DNA of 64,000 nucleotides from NCBI RefSeq assembly GCF_963576615.1, contig NC_088712.1:33365155-33429154 (forward strand), in the 5' to 3' direction. Every line of letters begins with the position of its first letter. Positions within the stretch are counted from its first letter, which is position 1. The notes beneath the pieces are model-generated. The model saw only the letters and a program-made list of their open reading frames with translations. It ran no database searches and had not been told where the DNA came from. This DNA is from Watersipora subatra. Lineage: Eukaryota > Bryozoa > Gymnolaemata > Cheilostomatida > Watersiporidae. Positions 44,101 through 56,100 of this stretch are shown piece after piece. A program made the position numbers and the translations under genes.

Positions 44101-47100
44101 CAACCCATAACATCAGGTGCCCCAGTATTGAACATGATACAACCCATAATATCAGGTGCCCCAGCATTGCTATCAGTATTGAACATGATACAACCCATAA
44201 TATCAGGTGCCCCAGTATTGAACATGATACAACCCATAATATCAGGTGCCCCAGTATTGCTATCAGTATTGAACATGATACAAACCCTGCTAACAGCAAT
44301 CAACTCGAGTGCTAGCATTGAACAGATATTCTTAACATTTGGGTTTGTTAATTCAAAAGTTAGAAATAGACTGGGCACAAAAAAAGCTGAGAAACTTGTA
44401 TTAATTTATCGCATGACCGATACCTAAGTACATATTCAGTCACATAATGTATCTACTACTACCAGATTTACCAATTCTTTGCTTCGATTTTAGCAATTGT
44501 AGATCATTATGCTCTGCTCTTCACTACCACACAATCAACCACTGGGGTTAAAATTTCCTGCTTATAGATAAAGCTGCATGTGATATATTCACTTTATGTG
44601 ATACGATTTCTGCTCTGTATTTCTTTATTCATGTTTGATTAAATTTTAAATTTCTGAAATTTTCCTTTCTTTTCTTTTTCTCACAGCAAATCATACAGTA
44701 GCTTTTACTAAACCATAACATGCAACATGTCACATACAACTTTTATTACATCTACTAGGTAAATCAGACACGCTGATTCTAATTTTGTACTCAAAAAAAA
44801 GATTGGTCCACCAACTTTCAAAGTAATGAAGGCTTTTTTACAACGTTTTAATATAGGTCTCGGAAACAACACGGTCGGCACAACAAGCTCCGCCCATAAA
44901 TCCGTGATGTAACCTAGCTTTTTAGGAACGGAAGTTAAGTAGGGATGTTTGGACCGATTTAGAATAATAGAGATGGGTGTTTTAAAATCCATTATTATCT
45001 AAATTCAGCTTTAAAAATAGTCTCAGTCTTTTCTGAAAGGTAGATAAGCTTTTAACATTGAATATTTAAAAATGAGCTCAAAAACGCGGTAACAACGCTA
45101 GCTTGTGATGAAACCGCGCTTTTGGAGCTAATTTTTGTCGGCGTTCAGCCTATTTAAACATCATGTAATAAGCTACGAGCAATTTTAAATAGTTCGCATA
45201 CCTTTCATAATAGACTGAGATTATTTTACAGGCTGGATTTACATAACAATGGGTTTTAAGACACCCATCTCTATCATTCTAAATCGGACTAAACATCTCT
45301 AACTTCTGTTCCTGAAAAAGCTAGGTTTCGTGACATATTTTATGTGCGAGCTTTTAATGCCGATTGTGTTGTTTTCGAGACGGATATTGAAACGCTTTAA
45401 AAAAGCCTTAATGACTTTGAAGGTTAGTGGACCAATCTTTATTTTCAGTACAAAATCGGAATCGGCGTGTCTGATTTAGCTAAAAAATACGATAAAAATT
45501 GTGCGTAACAGTTATGGTTTAACAGATGATTCCACGTATGCATGTTCAATACTCAATCATGCAGCAGTAGTAAGTGATGCTAATTAGACTTGAAATTGCA
45601 AAAACCTTGGTCAAATGATATAAACCATGAAAACCGGTTTAAACCATAAAAACCGGTTTAAACAAAAAAAACTGGTTTATTGGTTTTTTTTATGAAAACG
45701 GCAGTTTTTTTATAAAACCGGTGATTTTTTCCAACCCTGATCTCTCGGCTTCCCAATGCATATTTTATTTAGAGATATTTGACAAGTTAGAGGTAAGTTA
45801 CCCTAGGACACTTATGTATTCGTGGCATCTAACTTTCGCGGTGTCATCCTCTCGCGAAAATTTAATGAGCGAAACTAAACTATCATAACGAACGAGCGAA
45901 GTTAAATAGCTTTGTTCATTGATATCCACAATAAAATCGTCATTATAGAAATGCAGGCATTTTTCGTCTGTGGTTGGGATCAATGGGAAATTTCTGGTAA
46001 ACTCATTATAGCTAATACACCGACTGAGCAGCGTGGCAAAGCAAATTAAGATTATATCAGTTTAGTCACCGAATTTGTAACTGATGAGGATGAAAGTCTG
46101 GTAGGTGAAGTCATAAAATTGAAGAATAATTATTGTAGTGATGAATTTGATTACCAACCAAAGACAATATCAACCCTCATCAGGTCCAACCACATTATCT
46201 CTTTCACTGCCAACCATATACAAATTCGCTACCGGCCTAGTGCCAGCCATTTTACCGAAATTGCCGATATTGCTTCATGATATGCATACAGTATTTTTTC
46301 AAGTTCTACTTTAATTATCTGTATAATCACAAAAATCTAAATTGGCTATTACGTCATCAACAACTAACTACCTGTTTTATGACTCGCGCGGGGTAGTTAA
46401 TGAACTCACAGAAAAATGTTCGTTTTTAGATTAGAAATTCTCAAACAAAAGTTTAAAGTTGCTTCGTTGTTTAGGCTGATTTTATAAAGAAATCTTCGGA
46501 CAACACAGTCAATTCCATAAATCTCTTAAAGACCGTGGGTTATGTGGTCAACGAATAATAAAATCAGGTTACCACGCAATTGCTGAGAAAGTCCAAAAAT
46601 GTGTTTGTGGCAGTGGCCCCTAGAAAACGCATAAATGCGTTTATGGCAGCGTAAGGGTTATACAGTTTTGGTTGTGAAGTTGGTTGTTTCCTATTTATTT
46701 TCTTCTTCTTGGGATTCGAGTGTGAAAGTCACGGCGAAAGGGACCTAGACGTCATTGATAGTCTAAGAAACAAATGGCAGCAAGTGATCAAATTGAATTG
46801 TCGATCTCACCCACACATTTCAACCTGTGGCTTACAAATACGAACTAGTCCCAAATTGAATTTTTTTCTTATTAGCAAACTGGACCTGAGGAATGTAATC
46901 TGTTTTTTCCACTGAATTTATTTTCACATCACTATATTTTCGCACTCATCAGAGCCGCGAAATTAAGTTGCAGCAAAATTTTACCCTGTGTGCTACTCAC
47001 GAAACTAAATACTAGCGAAATATAAGTGTCCTAGGGTAGCAAATTTATTGCATCCAAAAGGTTTAACATCGCTTCACCAAAAAAGGGCAAATATAGGCAA

Positions 47101-50100
47101 CATTTGCTTCGCCTGAAAAATGGCTAAATTTATCTTGCCAAAATTCTGACAAGCCATTTGGAAAATACACAGCCAGCCTCTATTTACATGCTGCCTCCAA
47201 ATGACTGCCACTAGAGAGGACGAGTTGAAAAATAGAGCATTATGGCGCTCAGTTAAAGGTTTTTTACGCTAAGAGAATGTTTTGCATAGCTTTTAACTGT
47301 AAAGATTTTATATAAACATTTATAAAATATAGTACTTCAATCCAAGTTTGGCCATTTAAAATTAAAGCTGACAGACTCGATACTAAACTGATAATGAACT
47401 AGCAGTCAAGATAAACAGAGGATCGATAAATAAATACCTGGTAGACACTGGAACCTCCAATTACAAACACCTCTTCCACATGGAACTCTTCCAGTGAGGT
47501 CAGTTCGAGGGCCATTTTAAAGGTAGGGACACGATGAACGCCTTCCGGTAGGGATCTAATGAGAAAAGAATTGTAATCAAATTACAATTAATTAATCAAA
47601 TCGTATTTTTGTTAGGCTCAAGATTTCCACACAATAACATCTTTTCACAACAAATGGCTATGCTAAAAAACTGTACCTATCATATACAAGAAAAATTACT
47701 GGGAGTGATGGGACAGTTTACAGGGTTGCGTAGTTATAAGCATTCAAACAGTTGACAGTTAGGCCTCAGATAAACTGACACCATCTTTTAGGTAAATCAA
47801 GAGTGATAGCAGTCGAGTTGAGCAGTGATCAGTCTTATCCATATTAATAAACCCCACTTTGCAATTCTGTCTGTTAGTCCATCTAGCGCTACGCCTATAC
47901 ACATTTTTTCTGTTGATTTCATCTAAACTTTACAACCATGTGCTTTCCACCAGGTCACTAAAAATATTTTGGGTTTCAAAACCAAATATTCTGGTTCCTG
48001 AGAGCCTCTTATAGACCGGCTATCTAGAAGAATGAGAGAAAGCCCCAGCATCACTAAACTAAGCTCACCGTATTACTATTGTTAGATGGAACATCCAGTA
48101 GCACTTGTCAGATTGCCGCTACCCTAGGACACTTATATTTCGCTAGTATTTAGTTTCGTGAGTAGCGCACAGAGTAAAATTTCGCTGCAACTTAATTTCG
48201 TGGCTCTGATGAGTGCGGAAATATAGTGATGTGAAAATAAATGCAGTGGAAAAAAACAAATTACATTCCTTAGGTCCAGTTCGCTAATAAGAAAAAAAAT
48301 TCAATTTGGGACTAGTTCGTATTTGTAAGCCACAGGTTGAAATGTGTGGGTGAGATAGACAATTCAATTTGATCACTTGCTGCCATTTGTTTCTTAGACT
48401 ATCAATGACGTCTAGGTCCCTCCCGCCGTGACTTTCACACTCGAATCCCAAGAAGAAGAAAATAGATAGGTAACAACCAACTTCACAACCAAAACTGTAT
48501 AACCCTTACGCTGCCATAAACGCATTTATGCGTTTTCTAGGGGCCACTGCCATAAACGCATTTATGGACTTTCTCAGCAATTGCGTGGTGACTGTGTTGT
48601 CCGAAGATTTCTCTATAAAATCAGCCTAAAACAACGAAGCAATTTTAAACTTTTGTTTGAGAATTTCTAATTTAAAAACGAACATTTTTCTGTGAGTTCA
48701 TTAACTACCCCGCGCGAGTCATAAAACAGGTAATTAGTTGTTGATGACATAATAGCCAATTTAGATTTTCGTGATTGTACAGATAATTAAAGTAGAACTT
48801 GAAAAATACTGTATACATATCATGAAGCAATATCGGCAATTTCGGTAAAATGGCTGGCACTAGGCCGATAGCGAATTTGTACATGGTTGGCAGTGAAAGA
48901 GATAATGTGGTTGGACCTGATAAGAGTTGATATTGTCTTTGGTTGGTAATAAAATTCATCACTACAATAATTATTCTTCAATTTTATGACTTCACTTACC
49001 AGACTTTCATCCTCATCAGTTACAAATTCGGTGACTAAACTGATATAATCTTAATTTTCTTTGCCATGCTGCTCAGTAGGTGTATTAGCTATGAATTTAC
49101 CAGAAATTTCCCATTGATCCCAACCACAGACGAAAATTGCCTGCATTTCTAATATGATGATTTTATTGTGAATATCAATGAACAAAGCTATTTAACGTCG
49201 CGTTTTCGCTGGTTCATTATGATAGCTTAGTTTCACTCATTAAATTTTCGCGAAAGGATGACACCACGAAAACGCGAAAGTTAGATGCCGCGAATACATA
49301 AGTGTCCTAGGGTAGTCAACATACCTAGTGACAGGAATTTAATGGATCATTCATTGTTAGCACCTAAAGAGTTAAAATTGAAGCTCCGCTTCTACCATTG
49401 CATATCATCTTTGTTAGTGATCGTGGTGAAAATATTGTTGCAACTCTATTGTGATAGGGAAGATGGTAAAGCCGCTATACAGCTTGCTAATGAATTTAAT
49501 AATTTAATTCAACACGGACAACATTTGCCTAATCAGTAATGAACTTACCAGCAAGTGTTTGTTTTATACAATGGCCTTTTAACAACTTTTGTTACAATGG
49601 CCATTTTAGTTGAATTTTATCAGAAATTATCAGGTATTATTCTATCATTTGTGATTGTTGTTGATGTTTGAGGTGGTCTGACTGCTAAGACGTTTCAAGA
49701 TTAAAATCAACCAATCTTTATCACGGTTAAAACGCTAGGAAAATAAAGATAGCCTAGACTTGCACAAAATGATGTACATAGCCACGAGGCTGCCGGTCTT
49801 TCGCACGTATTCACATCAGCTATTGCTATAAAAGTCAAGCGCTACACGGCTCTATTGGCATATACGGTATTTTAATTTGTATTTGCTCATGATTATTGAA
49901 ATAAAATTTTTAATCTAGCTACATATATACGGTATTGCTATAGATGTCTCAAATACTCCAAGGTAATTAAAATTTGTCTGATTCGTTTCTTCTAAATGCT
50001 TTATCTAGTCTATTAGTACTGACTTGTAGCAAATTTTTTACTGATCACTTTGTACTAGTTGATTAAGTACGAAACAAACAGTTTGTGAGTTGACCAAAAT

Positions 50101-53100
50101 AGTGAACGCAAAACATAACATCAACTTCTTTTAAATTGACTTAGCGATAATCCAACTTTAAAAACAAACTCGTCTGGCAAAAAGTTAATAAAGCCCTTCC
50201 TGCACCTGGTTGGCGGTGTGAACTCACCTGTTCGCACTTAGTAGTGTGGAGCATAGAATTTTTCGAGTAGCTCTTAATATTTGGCCCATTAGAACTGAGT
50301 CGAGCTATGCAAAAGAACCTGCCAATACAGCTCTGATTACAGTTCATAAACTCATCTACCAGACAAGCTATGTATGTAATATTTTCTGCAAGTAATTTTG
50401 CATTCATGATTATGCAACTGATATTTTGCATAAATTTTAACACTGTTTTGAATTATTTTTAACATTATTTCACTATATAATTTTTACAAGCCAAAAAAGT
50501 TTCATCTCGGCAGGAAGTCTTCATTAAAAACATACAATCAAGTTGTGGCCAGTCATATCGTTTCAGCTCAGATAATAGAAAAATTATTCTACTGCAGTAG
50601 ATTAAACTCTGTATGTGTCGTATCTGGATATTCCTCTTCATCTTTGATCCTAAGATATGTAGCTCTCAGTATGTTGTATACGCAGGTTGGTAGTGATCCC
50701 CACTCTGCTCTTGTAAGTCATTCTGGGTCCAAAGTATTAATGATCTGTCGGAGCATGATTCCTGTCTTTAGATACTACGTTGTACATCTTATTTTCTTCT
50801 GTCGTTTTGATGGTTTCTAACTCGCATATCTGGATATTTTGGTGCTAATAAAATATTAAACTTTAAGAATCTGTTGATATCATATCAAATGTCACTTAGA
50901 ATTTATATAAAATCTAGCAAAGACAGTAGCAACAAAAAATTCATATACATGTAATTACAAAACTTACCTAAACTCTATCAGCGGCACTTGGCTGCAGTCA
51001 CAATGTACTAGCTAAAACAACCAGAGAAAACCTAAACTCTATCAGGGGTACTTGGCTGCAGGCACAATGTACTAGCTAAAACAATCAGAGAAAACCTAAA
51101 CTCTATCAGCGGTACTTGGCTGCAGGCACAATGTACTAGCTAAAACAACCAAAGAAAACCTAAACTAGTGACACGGCTACTAGTTGAGGCTTTCAACTAG
51201 TCGAAGCTGAAATCAAGTCTTGAGACCGTAAATGGCAGCTTCAAAGATATTTGATTAATATGTTCTGCATAAAACCGCACACGCCATTCGATACAAAAAC
51301 AATCATTATTATTGCCCTCGAATCTCTAGGCTTCTTGTTACTAAACATTCCTCTTACCTGTTCATGGCGTTTTATTATCGGTAAGTGGAAAAATAAAAAT
51401 TTGTTAAAACTAGAAATTTTGAGTAGTAAATGATGAGTTGACTTACTACAATCAATGGTGCAATGTTTCCCGTTAGTATGTGTATTCTTAAGTAGCAAAA
51501 TTATTCCTTTTACTTTAGTTTTAGTAGATAAAAAACACTCAAACACAAAAATAGATATACCTTCATTATCATATCTTCCTCAGCAGCACAACGCCTGTCA
51601 GCTCTAACCATACACTGTCTGCCCTAATCTGTCACCAACTGACGCTCAAAAAAGTCTGAGGCATCTTCGCTGGAACTCTAGAGGCCGGGTTGTCATTCTG
51701 TTGTTATTCAATAGATCGTGGCGATTTGCTGATTGAAGGAAATTCGGATTGAAGCAGATTGTCATTCAGTAAATCAGTGAAATCTCCCATAACCTATGAC
51801 GGTTCCGTAGTGTTATTACTTTCATTCCTCATGCTGTGCCCTGATAATTTACTGAAACGACGGTTTCTCAAGTTTTGACCAGATAATTTACTAAAACACC
51901 CCCATCCATCCTGAGAAATCATCATAGCTTAAGCCTAGTTCCCATATACGTCGCAAAGCAATGGCGACAGCACCGCAGGCCATTAGCGGTGAAATGGGAA
52001 CCTACACGCTGGGTACTGCCGAGGACCGCCGGTAGTTGCTAGCAGCAACACAAGAGTTTAGCGCTGTTCCAATTTCGCGAAGAGTTGCAGGCAAAACCTT
52101 CTCGAAATGCACTGTACAGGTGAAGGTCGGCATTATCAAAATGGCATGGCAGGGGAACATTTTTATGCCATTATTAGCGATGCAGCTTTATGTGAACATA
52201 AGCCGCCGAGCCTAGCGTCGCAAGCGCTTTGCTGCGCAATATTACCGCCAGAGTCTCGCAATTGATATGGGAACCAGGCTTTACGCTAATGCCTAACTTA
52301 TCCAAGTCTAACTGGGGATAGTGAATTCTCTAACACTGAGAATCTTCGAGATCACAGACTACAAGTTTGTTAGCGATAACATTTATTACGACCTAAATAA
52401 CACATTCGTGCTGATGATTGGTATGATTGGTACATATGAAAAGAACGTATATTTATTGCTCGCGGACTCTTTCCCCATACACCACTTTATACGTTTCGAA
52501 TTAACCACCCGCTTAAAACTGAGCATTTGAACGCATGATCAAGTTTTGTCGATTTTAATCTTGAAAAATTCTGGCAGTCAGATTAGCTCAAACATCAAAT
52601 ACAATCACAAATGATAGAATAATACCAATTATATAATAATATAATACCAATTATATAATAATATATTTTCTGATAAGATTAATTAAAATTTGGTGCAAGT
52701 ACATCTTCAAGTGTTTTGTACTTCACTGTGATTATATTAAAAGATGGTAGCATTTTACATATATAAAGTAAATGTTGGCAGTCTACATGTTACATGTACA
52801 TGTACATGCGCAAATATGAACATACAATACTATAGAGAGTTTAATAATTGGAAGAAATCCCTAAATGTCACCCAAAAATACAGAATAATAGTTTTATCAC
52901 TCCAGAAATGGTTAAACAAACAAAATGAGCGATGAAACTATTAAGAAATATGTTTGCTCCACCCAGCTGACTCTTGCTGACACTTGCCATCAGGCATGAG
53001 TTGAGCAGATTCTAAGTCTACAAAGTTCAGCACCAGGGAGTATTTTAACTACGCAATGACCTCTAGCAACTGTTCATAAAGTTATAGTTTCGCGATGATA

Positions 53101-56100
53101 CATATGAAAAATCGTTTGTGTGTTCTGATTCTCCTTCAATTACTTGCCCAAAGACCAATATGTATAAAGTATAGAAGCTAATTTTACTGACCAGAAACAA
53201 TGAGAATACACTGTGTTGACTTGGAAAGCGTTAAAGCATGCAATGAAAAAACTTGAGAGGCCTGATGTACCGTAGTTAAAAAAACAGTTGATACTTCAGT
53301 CACCCTTGCGGGCCGAAATGATTTTAACTGGAGTATCATTTTGGGTGTCATATCTTCTCACAAACTATTTAGATACATATTCTCTTACCAATAGTAATAG
53401 CACAATGTATGTTGCTGGAATCCTCAATTTACAAGCTTTCCGTAAAGTACAAAAATTTCATTGATTTCTTAGCTGTTTTATACAAAATCTGATTTTAAAC
53501 CTTGACAATTACTTGAAGGAGAACAAATTTATGCTGTTGATAGTGAAACATTTCCTTTACTCAATGTCTGGTGGATAGGCGAACAGCATAGTTATGGTAA
53601 AACTAGCTAGTAGCATTACACCACTTGTTCATACCGGTTGTATGCTGTATCCGCTACTGATATCAAATATGCTTCTTGATGTCCGTTCACGCGGATAATG
53701 AAAGGGTTTTAAGGAAAAGTTTTCAAGATAATTTTAGAAGTTACAGATATGGGAGAGTACAACCAGAACTGACAGGATTTTGCCGATGTTTAAATTCTCA
53801 ACCTTTACAGATCCTTTCAAGCGGACAAATGCCCAGACTAACTAAACAGAGAACATGACTTGTATGCATAATAGGAAACTGATGACTGTGGAAAAACTCA
53901 AACTAAATCTGCCTTGACAAAATTGGTATCAGTAAAATAAATATAAGCAACATACAACTGATCATCCCGGCTGAGGACGATATTGAGCCTGTTTTTCATC
54001 GGACGAAACCTCTCGGGGATTGAAAAGTATGTCTTCCGTCCCATAATGAGGGCATTTTGTTTTCCTTTAGGGGCAGTTGAAGTGAGTTTTCGAAAAAACT
54101 GCTTGTCAGACCTATAGATAAAGCAATGACAGGTGTTTGAGAAAAGGTTTGCAATTTATTGAAAGTAAATCTTTACAAGCTACAAGGAAAAATACAACTC
54201 TAAATTGAACGTCAACGGCATGCAATGTTGACACTTTTTGAAAGAAATGTAGTTTGCTAGAGAAAGCTTACTTACTATATCACAACTTTCTTTAATGTAT
54301 AAAATATAATGCCTACCAACTTAGGTTCTTTTTGGTTGACACGCCGTTAGTCCTCGAGCTCATTTTGTCATGTCCATGATTTTGTGACAATAAGGATAAA
54401 GGCAATTTTAAAAACCTCGATTTCACTAAATACATGTACCAAATGGCAATGTCATTTCGCATTGCTAAGACAAAGTATACAAGAGTTGATCCAAAAGTTC
54501 CACGACAGGTTCGATATTTGAAAAACGTTTTACTCAACACACCTTTGTAATAGTCTCCTTCACAATAAGCCCCTTGGCGAACAATACAATGATGAGAATG
54601 ACATTTCTAAGATTACATATACTATTGAAACTCATTTTGTGGTATGATGTCAAGCTCTGCAGAAAATGCCATCATCAAAACCTCCAATGTGTCAAATTTT
54701 TTTTTTTAACACACGTTTTAGTCGAAGAACAAGAAAAAGTCACCTGACACCAGGTCTGGCAAATAGTATGGGTGGGGAAAGTGCTTTATTTTACAAAAAA
54801 AATTCAGTAACCTTGATAGCAGTGTGCCAGAGTGAGTTGTTGTGGTGCAGGATGAATTATTGCTTTCTCCACCTTCCAGACTTTAATTACTGTCCCACCT
54901 AAAGGTATTTATTGCTTGTACACTGGGCCCTCGTAAATGAAGAAAGTCACAGTAATAGCCTTGGTAGCCGATATGGATAGCCGAGATTTTTAGGTCTGAA
55001 TGAGACAGGCTCCTCTACTGTGAACTCTGAGTCTTTTTTTCAGGGCCATAGGAGTAAATTCAACTCTCATCACTCGTAACCCATGTCAAGCTTCACAGAC
55101 GGTTCTGTAAGCCATATCAAGCTTCACAGATAGACAGTTCTCTAATGGATTATAGCAGTCAGCACCTATTTATCATCAAATTCTAGCTGAGACTGGTCTT
55201 CCACTACGAATTTCATCTTCCATTGATTCTCTTCTTTCCCTGATTTTCTTAAACCATTCAAACACCTTCCTCTGCTTGAACAGTTTTTTCCTAAGCCAAT
55301 TGCATCATTTAATAGGTTTTAATAGCATTCTTTCCAAGCCTAATACAAAATTCGATAGCACTCCTTCATTCTGTAAAATCTGCTATTCTTTCAAACTGAT
55401 GAAACGTTATTTTCTACAAAGTGATTTTGGCATATTGTTCAGTATCTTGAATCATGTTGTAATGCATATAATAATTCTAAAATTGACCACCCAACTACTA
55501 TGACAATCTGCAAAAGATTAGCAAGATAGCACAAATCCTTGAAAAATTACTACACCTGTCCCAGAACTTCTGGATCGACCCTTATAAATAGTGGTTATTT
55601 ATTAGTTGGAAAAATATCAATAGGGCTCTTTTTGAGCTGGCATTGTGACTTGAAAAATAGATGTGATATATCTTAACTCAAATGCAACTCATGATAATTT
55701 AAGCATTGTGTTTTTAAGATTTGAAAGGACATGGAGTGTGGGTGACAAAAACTACATAAGTTTCAACCCAACAGTTTTTCATTAGATTTACACTATGCTA
55801 AAAATCAGATTGGACTTGCTTACCTTCTGCTACATATCACATCGGAAAAACTTCGACTGCAGCTTTTTTTGATGCCCAGCAGTAATCTTTATGCAGTAAA
55901 AATTTAGCAAGAGCTACCACATGTTTATGGGCATTCAAAGTTCATTGAATGACCAAGAATAAGACTTGAAAAGTTAAAAGCGTACAATATTTTAGCTAAC
56001 AAATCTTTATTTACTAACCACCTACAATTTAAAACTCCCTTAAGTAAATTCCACTCATCATAAAAAGTACAAGCAAAGGTTTTGCTTCACAATAAGTAAG

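Noticed and set aside
43948..44427. 159-codon frame across the 39/51-bp array
   Set aside because: The array explains the openness; opposing frames are also open, and it lies in a DHFR intron.
49285..49539. 84-codon plus-strand frame (contains [19 protein letters not shown])
   Set aside because: Reads somewhat like protein, but begins inside a transposable element end and has no homology or exon partner that I recognise.
55818..55860. Possible DHFR exon 2 on the minus strand (between CTGCAG and GAAG|GTAAGC)
   Set aside because: Its end phase fits but it contains an in-frame TGA, and a much better exon 2 is fused to exon 3 at 53959-54111.
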